A stretch of DNA of 64,000 nucleotides, from positions 992,001 to 1,056,000 of the forward strand of contig NZ_FNAI01000001.1 of the NCBI RefSeq assembly GCF_900101875.1, in the 5' to 3' direction. This stretch comes from Mucilaginibacter pineti (GTDB lineage Bacteria > Bacteroidota > Bacteroidia > Sphingobacteriales > Sphingobacteriaceae). Made by a program: the position numbers and the translations under genes. Positions 54,192-62,848 of this stretch are shown one piece after another. The first letter of the stretch is position 1. The number at the start of each line of letters is the position of its first letter. The notes below the pieces were generated by a model. It made no database searches, was not told the DNA's origin, and was given only the letters and a program-made list of their open reading frames with translations.

Positions 54192-55547
54192 ATGATACTT
54201 AAAAAAGCTACTATTTTAATTGTTGATGACGATCCGGATGTACTTACGGCGGTTAAGCTGTTGCTTAAAACAGAGGCACAGGAAGTAATTACCGAAAAAA
54301 ATCCGGAGAACCTTAACTGGCTGCTGCAACGCAACGAGGTTGACCTGGTATTGCTGGATATGAACTTTAACAGCGCCATTAACACCGGCAACGAAGGCTT
54401 GTACTGGCTGCGCAAGGTGAAAGACTGGAAACCCAACGTATGTGTAATTATGATTACCGCCTACGGCGATATTGACCTTGCCGTACGATCGCTTAAAGAA
54501 GGTGCCAATGATTTCATAGTAAAGCCCTGGCACAACGAAAAACTGATAGCCACCATAAAAGAACTTCTTGATAAAAAGGAAGGTGTAAAAACCACTAAAA
54601 CAGCCGTAAAGAACACAGCCGGTGATACATCTATCCTCGGCGAATCAGATGTGATGCAGGATATTTTTCATAAGGTGAACAAAATTGCCCCTACCGATGC
54701 CAATATTTTGCTACTTGGCGAAAACGGAACAGGTAAGGATTTGATGGCTAAAGCTATCCATGAACGCTCATTACGGGCCGATAAGCCATTTATTAAGGTG
54801 GATGTTGGCGCACTTACCGATACCTTGTTTGAAAGCGAGCTCTTCGGTCATAAAAAGGGTGCCTTTACTGATGCCCGGGAAGACAGGACAGGCCGTTTTG
54901 AGGATGCGCAGGGCGGTACCTTGTTTTTAGATGAAATAGGTAACATCACTCTGCAGCAGCAGGCAAAATTGCTTACCATATTGCAAAACAGGCAGGTAAC
55001 GCGCCTGGGTACAAACAAGGCCGTTGATATTGATATCAGACTTATTTGCGCTACCAACGTACCCATGCATGAACTGGCCAATGAAAACCGTTTCAGGAAG
55101 GATTTAATTTACCGGATAAACACGGTAGAAATAAACATGCCACCCCTGCGTAAACGCAATGAAGATATTGCCATACTGGCCCGGCATTTTGCCAAACAGT
55201 ATGCCAGTAAATACCTCAAGCCTTCTGTTGATTTTGATGCTGCCGCCCTGCAGAAACTAAAGGGGTATAACTATCCCGGTAATGTGCGCGAGCTGCAGTA
55301 TACCATTGAAAGGGCCGTAATTATGGCCGACGATCATATCCTTCGCCCGGATGATCTTATCTTTTCCATCCTGGAAACATCTACCGATAACAGCGCCGAT
55401 GATGACAATATTCAACTAAGCACCCTGGAAAAAAATGCCATTTTAAGGGTAATAGAAAAACACAACGGCAACATTACCCGGGCCGCCAAGGAACTGGGCC
55501 TAACCCGTACCGCATTATACCGCAGATTGAGCAAATATGATATTTAA
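54192..55547 (+). CDS. sigma-54-dependent response regulator (NtrC family)
   Basis: 451 residues. Receiver domain (about 6-125) with D56 as phosphoacceptor, AAA+ domain with GENGTGKD and GAFTDA (canonical GAFTGA has Gly), Walker B FLDEIG, and a Fis-type HTH (about 405-451, NITRAAKELGLTRTALYRRL). Overlaps the kinase gene by 11 bases. Probably regulates the divergent exporter genes. Confidence 0.95.
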   Translation: MILKKATILIVDDDPDVLTAVKLLLKTEAQEVITEKNPENLNWLLQRNEVDLVLLDMNFNSAINTGNEGLYWLRKVKDWKPNVCVIMITAYGDIDLAVRSLKEGANDFIVKPWHNEKLIATIKELLDKKEGVKTTKTAVKNTAGDTSILGESDVMQDIFHKVNKIAPTDANILLLGENGTGKDLMAKAIHERSLRADKPFIKVDVGALTDTLFESELFGHKKGAFTDAREDRTGRFEDAQGGTLFLDEIGNITLQQQAKLLTILQNRQVTRLGTNKAVDIDIRLICATNVPMHELANENRFRKDLIYRINTVEINMPPLRKRNEDIAILARHFAKQYASKYLKPSVDFDAAALQKLKGYNYPGNVRELQYTIERAVIMADDHILRPDDLIFSILETSTDNSADDDNIQLSTLEKNAILRVIEKHNGNITRAAKELGLTRTALYRRLSKYDI

Positions 55548-56886
55548 CCGTTACGAATGGCGGCTATTGCTGCGCGTATTTTTACTGTTCGTGGTACTTT
55601 GCGCCGCGGCGTATGTTATTGTTATAGCAAAGTATTTGTACCTGGTTATCTGTGTACCGCTGGTAGCTTATGCCGTTGTGGAGATGATCCGCTTTCAGAA
55701 AAAGGCGCAGGATGAGGTTAACCAGTTTGTTGAATCTATCCACTACCGTGATTTTTCGAGGCATTTTGATGTGCGTAAGGCACCAAATGAGTTAAAGCCG
55801 TTGCGCAAGGGTTTTAATGATATCAATACCACATTTAAACTGATCAGCCGCGAGCGGGAAACGCAGTACCATTACCTGCAAAAGATTTTGGAACTGGTTG
55901 ATACCGGTATTTTATCGTACGAAGAAGAAACGGGCAATATAAGCTGGATAAACGAGGCCTTTAAAAAACTCATCAGCATTCCCTATCTTAAAACCGTTCA
56001 TTCGCTTGAAAAACGGGAGCCGGGCTTATACCTTGAACTGATAAAACTTAAACCGGGCGATAGCAATATCATCACTATTACCCGCAACCAGCAGCTCATT
56101 AAAATATTGATAACCGCCAGCGTTATGCGCAGCGACGATAAGTTATACAAACTGATAGCTTTCCAGAACGTGAGCGAGGCTTTGGACGAAACCGAATCAA
56201 AAGCATGGTCTAAATTGCTTAACGTGATGACGCATGAGATCATGAACTCGGTTGCCCCTATCTCCTCACTGGCCGATACGCTGAAAAACAGGCTGCAAAG
56301 CCCGGAGATTGTGAACAGCGTACAAAGCAGCGAGCTGGAAGACCTGGAGCTGGGTATCGATACTATAAAACGCCGTAGCGAGGGCTTGCTTAAATTCACA
56401 GAAAGCTACCGCAGCCTTAACAAGATCACCAAGCTTGATCTGGATAAGATCCTGGTGCGTAACCTGTTCGAAAACCTGGCCAGCCTCATGCGGCCCACCC
56501 TCGAAAAGAAAAATATTGAGCTCGAGATTATCCTGCGCGACCCTGCCCTTGCCATAAAGGCCGATATTAACCTTATTGAGCAGGTAATGATAAACCTGCT
56601 GGTAAATGCCATTGAAGCCGTAAAAGACCGAGAGGAACCACGATTAACCCTATCTGCCGAAATCCAAAGCAATAATAAAACCCTGGTTAAAGTATCAGAC
56701 AATGGCCTGGGTATGCCACCCGAACTATTGGATAAGATCTTTATCCCTTTCTTTAGTACCCGTAAAACCGGCAGCGGTATAGGGCTTAGTTTGTGTAAAC
56801 AGATTATGCTGCTGCATAAAGGTAATATCCAGGTACAATCAACCGAGGGCAAGGGTTCATCGTTTATATTGCAGTTTACTACGTAA
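55537..56886 (+). CDS. sensor histidine kinase (NtrB/NtrY-like)
   Basis: 449 residues. Two membrane helices at about 10-50, PAS-like region (about 90-210), dimerisation/phosphorylation domain with VMTHEIMNSVAP, and an HATPase_c domain with NLLVNAIEA, DNGLGMPPE, FFSTRKTGSGIGLSL. Partner of the regulator above. No periplasmic sensor domain, so it may sense membrane or cytoplasmic signals. Confidence 0.95.
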   Translation: MIFNRYEWRLLLRVFLLFVVLCAAAYVIVIAKYLYLVICVPLVAYAVVEMIRFQKKAQDEVNQFVESIHYRDFSRHFDVRKAPNELKPLRKGFNDINTTFKLISRERETQYHYLQKILELVDTGILSYEEETGNISWINEAFKKLISIPYLKTVHSLEKREPGLYLELIKLKPGDSNIITITRNQQLIKILITASVMRSDDKLYKLIAFQNVSEALDETESKAWSKLLNVMTHEIMNSVAPISSLADTLKNRLQSPEIVNSVQSSELEDLELGIDTIKRRSEGLLKFTESYRSLNKITKLDLDKILVRNLFENLASLMRPTLEKKNIELEIILRDPALAIKADINLIEQVMINLLVNAIEAVKDREEPRLTLSAEIQSNNKTLVKVSDNGLGMPPELLDKIFIPFFSTRKTGSGIGLSLCKQIMLLHKGNIQVQSTEGKGSSFILQFTT

Positions 56887-56901
56887 AGCGACTTTTCAAA
56901 A

Positions 56902-57444
56902 ATGAATACCTTTCGCATTTTCGCCATTTCGGGCAGCTTACGTTCAGGATCATCAAACCATAATATCCTGAAATATTTAGGGAGTTTGTTACCTGCTAAT
57001 GTTGCTTATACCATTTATGATGAACTGGCGCTAATTCCACCTTTTGATCCCGGGTTGGATAATGAAACACCACCCACATCGGTAGCAGCATTGCGGCACC
57101 TTTTGACAAATGCCGATGCGGTAATTATTTGTACGCCGGAGTATGCTTTTGGCGTGCCCGGTCAGCTTAAAAACATGCTGGATTGGCTGGTATCCAGCAG
57201 TTCGCTGGTTGATAAACCGGTTTCGCTGATAACGGCATCTTCGTCCGGGCAATATGCGCACCCATCATTATTACTTACGCTGGGTGCGCTGTCGGCAAAT
57301 TTGGTGGAGGGAGCATCGTTACTCATCCCCTTTATCCGCGCCAAAATGGACATCGAGGGGAACATCACGGATGACGATACTATCAAGAGTTTAAAAAGCG
57401 TTATAAATAACCTCCTAAAAACTTTAAAATTAGCCACTTATTAA
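56902..57444 (+). CDS. NAD(P)H-dependent FMN reductase
   Basis: 180 residues, cytoplasmic flavodoxin fold. FMN-binding SGSLRSGSSN and the TPEYAFGVPGQLKNMLDWL segment match the NADPH-dependent FMN reductase (azoreductase/chromate reductase) family. Separate from the kinase by 15 bases, possibly co-transcribed. Confidence 0.92.
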   Translation: MNTFRIFAISGSLRSGSSNHNILKYLGSLLPANVAYTIYDELALIPPFDPGLDNETPPTSVAALRHLLTNADAVIICTPEYAFGVPGQLKNMLDWLVSSSSLVDKPVSLITASSSGQYAHPSLLLTLGALSANLVEGASLLIPFIRAKMDIEGNITDDDTIKSLKSVINNLLKTLKLATY

Positions 57445-57470
57445 TAAATTTACGGTATAAACTACTCATC

Positions 57471-58055
57471 ATGAAAAAGACCATACTGTTACTTATCGTC
57501 GCCATATTTGCTGCTACGGCAAGCACCTTTGCGCAAACTACCCCGCCATCAAGCAGCGATGTATTAACCAAAGCTTATGCGCAGGCATCCAAAGAAAACA
57601 AAAAAGTGATATTGATATTCCACGCCTCATGGTGCGGCTGGTGCAAAAAAATGGAGGCATCGTTAAACGATCCGTCGTGCAAGCAATTGTTTGATAACAA
57701 CTATGTTATTGCTACGCTTGACGTATTGGAGCAGCCAGAAAAAAAGAACCTGGAAAATCCGGGCTCTACCGAAGCATTGGCAAAATTCCACGGCGAGAAA
57801 TCGGGTCTGCCATTTTGGTTGGTATTAGATGATAAAGGAAAAGTATTAGGCGACAGCCAGATGAGGCCACAAGGCGCAAGCCTTGATACCCCCGGCGAAA
57901 ACGTAGGCTGCCCTGCACAGGAAAACGAAGTGGCTTTTTTCACCCAGCTGCTAAAATCAACCTCAAAACTAACCGATGCTGACCTGACTGTTATTGGCAA
58001 ACGTTTCGCACTTAACAAACCCACCCCGGTTGCAAAACCTGCAGGGACTAAATAA
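57471..58055 (+). CDS. exported thioredoxin-fold protein
   Basis: 194 residues. Signal peptide (cleaved around residue 21, FAQ) and a thioredoxin domain with C55-GW-C58 in ASWCGWCKK. Exported, likely for disulfide reduction or reductase-type thiol control. The C terminus after about 175 is Pro/Lys-rich. Confidence 0.92.
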   Translation: MKKTILLLIVAIFAATASTFAQTTPPSSSDVLTKAYAQASKENKKVILIFHASWCGWCKKMEASLNDPSCKQLFDNNYVIATLDVLEQPEKKNLENPGSTEALAKFHGEKSGLPFWLVLDDKGKVLGDSQMRPQGASLDTPGENVGCPAQENEVAFFTQLLKSTSKLTDADLTVIGKRFALNKPTPVAKPAGTK

Positions 58056-58461
58056 TATTTTGTATGAACCTTCATTTATGAAATTTTAGAGTTTCCGTAA
58101 TTCAAACACATAGTTACAATAGAAAAGGCCTTAAGAAATTCAAAATTCTTAAGGCCTGTTTAGTTTCTTAGAGTCTGTTTAAAAATGAAAGTTATTCATT
58201 GCCGTTGACTTTAGTCAACGGTGGTAAAAGGCATTATTACGGGCTTTAGCCCAATTATCCAAGCTATATTTGGGCTAAAGCCCCCGTTTTCTACTCATTA
58301 TTCCGTTGACTAAAGTCAACGGCAATGAATTTTATAGCATACCCAAATAGTTTAAATCAAATTTAGACAGTTCTGAGGCGTTGTTTATTTTTTTAAAGAT
58401 CAAATTAAACCAAATAGCAATTTAATTGTCTAACTCAAACTTTATAATAAACCTTAAAACA
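58056..58461. repeat. gap with terminator and nested palindrome F
   Basis: Terminator 58125-58160 (AAGGCCTTAAGAA stem), then 58194-58330: outer arms ATTCATTGCCGTTGACTTTA and complement, inner arms GGGCTTTAGCCCAA (58241-58254) and TTGGGCTAAAGCCC (58270-58283). Each arm is itself a hairpin. No gene. Confidence 0.88.
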
Positions 58462-59247
58462 ATGTGCCCATTATCATCAATAAATAGGTATTCACACCTG
58501 CGCTGTTGTTTGATGTTCTTTATTTTAATAACGGCAAACTATATAGCTTACGGGCAAAGTAAGTATGGCCTTGTTATCAGCAATTCAGCGCATTTAAGCG
58601 GCGCAATAATCAGGAACACAAATTCACATAAACTATCCATCAGCAATAGTAACGGCGAATTTTCGCTAACCGTAAGCAAAGGCGATACCATTTTAACAAG
58701 TTACATGGGGTTTAAAACGGATACAATGGTTTTCAATAATCAAAACTCTTTGCTAATTACACTTAACCAATCGCATAATTTATTAAACGAAGTTGTGATT
58801 AGGGATAATCCGATCAATCCGCTGAAAAAATTCAGAAGAAACCAGGAAGAATACAAACAAATATACCGCATTGGCGATAACAAAAATATCGTGTCGGTAT
58901 TTGGTGGCGCCGGCTTTGGCGGTGTAGGTATTAGTATTGATAAACTATACAGTGCATTAAGCAGGGAAGGAAAAAATGCACGCAGGCTGCAGCGAGCCCT
59001 GGTTACCGACTATAAAGCCGATATTGTAGACGCCCGCTTTACCAAAAGTCTGGTAACTAAAATAACCGGTTATACAGGCGAGCGACTTGATATTTTCATG
59101 ATAGACAACCGCCCTACTTATGAATTTGTTAAAAACGCCCCTGATTACGATCTCATAAAATATATACGACAAAAGTTGAACAATAACGCCGTTTTGAAAG
59201 ATACTACGCTTGCTCCCGATAGTAAACAGGATTTAAGAATAAAGTAA
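58462..59247 (+). CDS. exported carboxypeptidase-regulatory-like domain protein
   Basis: 261 residues from the ATG at 58462 (a TTG upstream is in frame but gives an N terminus less like a signal). Signal sequence then a CarboxypepD_reg-like beta sandwich at about 30-115 (AIIRNTNSHKLSISNSNGEFSLTV), and a C-terminal domain with charged helices. Probably cell envelope. Function unknown. Confidence 0.8.
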   Translation: MCPLSSINRYSHLRCCLMFFILITANYIAYGQSKYGLVISNSAHLSGAIIRNTNSHKLSISNSNGEFSLTVSKGDTILTSYMGFKTDTMVFNNQNSLLITLNQSHNLLNEVVIRDNPINPLKKFRRNQEEYKQIYRIGDNKNIVSVFGGAGFGGVGISIDKLYSALSREGKNARRLQRALVTDYKADIVDARFTKSLVTKITGYTGERLDIFMIDNRPTYEFVKNAPDYDLIKYIRQKLNNNAVLKDTTLAPDSKQDLRIK

Positions 59248-59406
59248 AATTTACCGGGGTTAAAATTGTATGGCACTGCCAATTTGACAATTTAATGAGT
59301 TTGGAACATGCATTGATGAATGCGGTTACATGGGATAATTGCGCCATTTAAAAAACGCAAATACACGCCCTGTTTAACTTAATTAAATTAAAAACATCAT
59401 ACTATT

Positions 59407-61290
59407 ATGCAAGAAAAAGGCAGCATTTCGATTCACACCGAGAACATTTTTCCGATCATTAAGAAGTTTCTTTACTCTGATAATGAGATATTTTTGCGCG
59501 AGCTGGTATCAAACGCGGTAGATGCTACCCAAAAGATCAAACGCCTGGCTTCTTTAGGCCAGTACAACGGCGAACTGGGCGACCTGCGCGTTGAAGTGGC
59601 GTTTGACGAGGCTAAAAAAACCATCACCATTAGCGATAATGGCCTGGGTATGACCGCCGAAGAGATCAAAAAATACATTAACCAGATAGCGTTTTCTGGC
59701 GCTACCGAGTTTATGGAAAAATTTAAAGAAGCTAAAGATGCCAATGAGATCATCGGTCGCTTTGGTTTAGGCTTTTACTCAGCCTTTATGGTGGCCGATA
59801 AGGTAGAGATACAAACCCTAAGCTACCAGGAAGGTGCCGAGCCTGCTTACTGGGTTTGCGATGGCAGTACCGAGTTTGAAATTGGCGAAGGCGTTTTGGC
59901 CGAACGCGGTACCGAAATAACGCTGTACATCAACAGCGAATCGGAAGAGTTTTTAAGCCAGTACAAACTGCAGGAAATACTTGATAAATACTGTAAGTTT
60001 TTACCGGTGCCAATTAAATTCGGCACTAAAAGCGAGCAGGAAGAAGACGGCGTTGACGAAGAAGGCAAGCCTAAATACATTGAGGTTCAGCACGATAATA
60101 TCATCAACGATACCAACCCTATCTGGACCAAAGCTCCATCTGAATTAAAGGATGAGGATTACCTTGATTTTTACAAACAACTTTATCCTTTCAGCGAAGA
60201 TCCGCTATTCTGGATCCACTTGAATGTTGATTATCCGTTTAACCTTACCGGCGTATTGTACTTCCCTAAGCTGAAGAATGATTTTGAGGTTTCTAAAAAC
60301 AAGATCAAATTGTTCAGTCGCCAGGTATTTATTACCGACGAGGTAAAAGACATCGTACCCGAGTTTTTGATGCTGCTACATGGCGTTATCGACTCACCGG
60401 ATATCCCGTTGAACGTATCGCGCAGCTTTTTACAGGCCGATAGCAACGTTAAAAAAATAAACAGCTACATCACCAAAAAAGTGGCTGATAAATTGGCAGA
60501 ACTGTTTAAAGCCGACCGTAAAGCCTACGAAGATAAATGGACCGACATTGGCCTGTTTGTTAAATACGGAATGGTGAGTGAAGACAAGTTTTATGATAAA
60601 GCCAAGGATTTTGTTTTGGTTACCAATACCAAAAACGAAAACTTTACCTTACCCGAATACAAAGAAAAGGTAGAAGCCGTACAAACCGACAAAGACGGAC
60701 AGGTGGTTTACATTTACACCAACGATCCTGCAAAACAGGATGCATTTATCCAATCGGCAGGTAAAAAAGGTTACGATGTGCTGGTGATGAACTCGCCAAT
60801 TGATAACCACTTTATTAGTCAGCTGGAGCAAAAGCTGGAGAAAACATCATTGAAACGTGTTGATGCCTCTGTTGCCGATAAGCTGATCAACAAAGATGAA
60901 GCGTTGGAATCTGTTTTAACTGACGAACAATCAACCCAGGTAAAAACCATTTTTGACAAGGCCATTAACAAGGCGGCCTACAAAGTTGAACTGGAAAGCC
61001 TTAACCCTGACGAACTGCCTGTTACAGTAACTATGGACGAGTTTATGCGCCGTATGAAAGATATGGCAGCCATGGGCGGCGGCATGGGCTTTTACGGCAA
61101 CATGCCCGATAACTACAAGGTTGTTGTTAACGGAAACCACAAATTGATTACCCGCATTTTGCAGGAAGAAAACGAGGAAGTACAGGCACAACTATCAAAA
61201 CAAGCGTTTGACCTGGCCCTGCTTTCGCAAGGCTTACTAACCGGTGCCGAACTTACCGAGTTTGTAAACCGCAGCGTTAATTTGATATAA
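59407..61290 (+). CDS. htpG: chaperone HtpG (Hsp90)
   Basis: 627 residues, cytoplasmic. N-terminal GHKL ATPase domain with FLRELVSNAVDA, DNGLGM and GRFGLGFYSAFMVADKV, middle domain, and C-terminal dimerisation domain. Full length for bacterial HtpG; ends at terminator 61352-61386. Confidence 0.97.
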   Translation: MQEKGSISIHTENIFPIIKKFLYSDNEIFLRELVSNAVDATQKIKRLASLGQYNGELGDLRVEVAFDEAKKTITISDNGLGMTAEEIKKYINQIAFSGATEFMEKFKEAKDANEIIGRFGLGFYSAFMVADKVEIQTLSYQEGAEPAYWVCDGSTEFEIGEGVLAERGTEITLYINSESEEFLSQYKLQEILDKYCKFLPVPIKFGTKSEQEEDGVDEEGKPKYIEVQHDNIINDTNPIWTKAPSELKDEDYLDFYKQLYPFSEDPLFWIHLNVDYPFNLTGVLYFPKLKNDFEVSKNKIKLFSRQVFITDEVKDIVPEFLMLLHGVIDSPDIPLNVSRSFLQADSNVKKINSYITKKVADKLAELFKADRKAYEDKWTDIGLFVKYGMVSEDKFYDKAKDFVLVTNTKNENFTLPEYKEKVEAVQTDKDGQVVYIYTNDPAKQDAFIQSAGKKGYDVLVMNSPIDNHFISQLEQKLEKTSLKRVDASVADKLINKDEALESVLTDEQSTQVKTIFDKAINKAAYKVELESLNPDELPVTVTMDEFMRRMKDMAAMGGGMGFYGNMPDNYKVVVNGNHKLITRILQEENEEVQAQLSKQAFDLALLSQGLLTGAELTEFVNRSVNLI

Positions 61291-61351
61291 ATTGATTGAT
61301 TGAGTGGTTAAAAACTAACTTAATTTAAGCTAATTGATCAATCGTAATAAC

Positions 61352-61386
61352 AAAAAACCATCTGTATAAAGCAGATGGTTTTTTTG
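61352..61386 (+). terminator. intrinsic terminator of htpG
   Basis: AAAACCATCTG and CAGATGGTTTT stem followed by a T run. Confidence 0.92.
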
Positions 61387-61450
61387 TTTAAATTTGATAT
61401 GGAATAAACCTTCGTGCTGCATCCTTGTCTAAACATTAAATCATTTAGTT

Positions 61451-61969
61451 ATGAAATTATTAAGGAATTTATCAATGGCGTTTGCACTTGTGTTATTAGG
61501 CATAAGTGTTGTTAACGCCCAAACTACCCGTAAAGAAAAACAAGCAAAGCGCCAGGCCGAAGTAAAATCAATTGTCGAGGCGCAAAACTATGTATTTAAG
61601 GCAAACTATGTAAACCCTATGCGCGGCGTTGGCCGTGCACTTACGTCAGAATATGACCTGGTGGTATCCAAAGATACAATTATAGCATTTCTGCCCTATT
61701 TTGGCCGTGCTTACGTGGCGCCTACTAACCCATCAGAAGGTGGTATAAAATTCACCACCACCAAATTTAGTTATGAGGCCAAGCCGGGTAAAAACGGCAG
61801 CTACAAAATTGTCATTAAACCGATGGATAAAGACATGACCAACTGGCGCGATGTGCAAAGTATGCGCCTGGATATATCTGCAGATGGTTATGCCTCATTA
61901 AATGTGAGCAGCACCAACCGCGATAATATCTCCTTCAACGGCACCATTGAAACCCGCGGAACAAGGTAG
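61451..61969 (+). CDS. DUF4251 exported protein
   Basis: 172 residues with a signal peptide (mature part from VNAQ). The mature part has beta-rich DUF4251 features (PMRGVGRALTSEYDLVVSKDTI, YEAKPGKNGSYKIVIKP). Family function unknown; Bacteroidota envelope protein. Confidence 0.85.
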   Translation: MKLLRNLSMAFALVLLGISVVNAQTTRKEKQAKRQAEVKSIVEAQNYVFKANYVNPMRGVGRALTSEYDLVVSKDTIIAFLPYFGRAYVAPTNPSEGGIKFTTTKFSYEAKPGKNGSYKIVIKPMDKDMTNWRDVQSMRLDISADGYASLNVSSTNRDNISFNGTIETRGTR

Positions 61970-61995
61970 AGTGTTAAGCACAAAATTAAAAGTAA

Positions 61996-62036
61996 TAAAA
62001 AAGCCTTGCTAAGTAAAAACTTAGCAAGGCTTTTTT
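61996..62036. terminator. bidirectional intrinsic terminator
   Basis: AAAAAAGCCTTGCTAAG and its complement with a 6-base loop; A run on one side, T run on the other. Confidence 0.92.
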
Positions 62037-62056
62037 ATTAAGCAACGAGTGTGTTC

Positions 62057-62088
62057 TTTTGACTTTTTACTTTTGAATTTTGAATTGA
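62057..62088 (-). repeat. post-stop word array W17b (TTTTGAATTTTGAATT words)
   Basis: Same word as at 44746-44776 and likewise directly beside the stop codon of a minus-strand gene. Confidence 0.7.
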
Positions 62089-62433
62089 TTACGCCGAAGG
62101 CCTGTCCTCCCCGTGCAGGTTATGGCTTACCTGGCCGTGATGCAGCTTGGCGCCAATGGCCGATGAGCTATCATCCGCATAAGTACCGTAGGCGTTTACC
62201 AGCACACCTTTAAGGTTATATTTTGTTGATGATACTGCGTAAACTATCGACATATCATCGGGGTTACTTGCGCCTTCAAAACGGTAAAACTCGTCTATCT
62301 CAAAGTCGTCGGCCCCCATTTGTATATTTTGTTCTTTATCATTGATGGTATCGCCGTCTAAACTCAGGTTGGCTGTATATCCTCTTTTAAAAAGATCGTT
62401 AGTGGCATCCACTAAAGTTTCGTAATTTTTCAT
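62089..62433 (-). CDS. small conserved protein (often called PRPP synthetase, not one)
   Basis: 114 residues, cytoplasmic. Two conserved blocks, DDFEIDEFYRFEG and YNLKGVLVNAYGTYADDSS, mark a Bacteroidota family that databases often label phosphoribosylpyrophosphate synthetase. It has no PRPP-binding loop or the length of Prs (about 310 residues), so the name is unsupported. Function unknown. Confidence 0.8.
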   Translation of the reverse strand: MKNYETLVDATNDLFKRGYTANLSLDGDTINDKEQNIQMGADDFEIDEFYRFEGASNPDDMSIVYAVSSTKYNLKGVLVNAYGTYADDSSSAIGAKLHHGQVSHNLHGEDRPSA

Positions 62434-62848
62434 GGTGATGCTTGGTTAAGTAACAAACAGCCGTTATACGCTGCCTTATTATACAACCAATAAACCTTTC
62501 ATGTTGTTTGGTTTAATAAGTTAATTTATTAATTGCGGCTCAACGTAAGTTCCGGCTTCCACGCCGGAATTTAGGAATTGGTAAGCGTCCACGCTTACTA
62601 TACCATCACTCGGGCGTGGACGCCCATGCCAGAATCAATGCAAGCGTGGACGCCGGCACTTGCGGGTTAAAGGTGGGCTGTCATGCTGAGCTTGTCGAAG
62701 CATCCGGGCAAAGGCCTCTGCGCTCAACCCTTCGACAAGCTCAGGGTGACACCCAACACAATAAAACAAACTTCAATGTGTTTTTTTACAAAAAAAAGAG
62801 CCACCCGGTGGGCAGCTCCTTTACTATATGATAGCGTTAATTATATTA
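62434..62848. repeat. gap with palindrome G, repeat E2 and clpB terminator
   Basis: Family G (62543-62665) has four GCGTGGACGC-type hairpins in nested order; E2 at 62680-62750 is nearly identical to E1; the clpB terminator at 62790-62818 is GAGCTGCCC with GGGTGGCTC and eight T on the minus strand. No gene. Confidence 0.88.
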
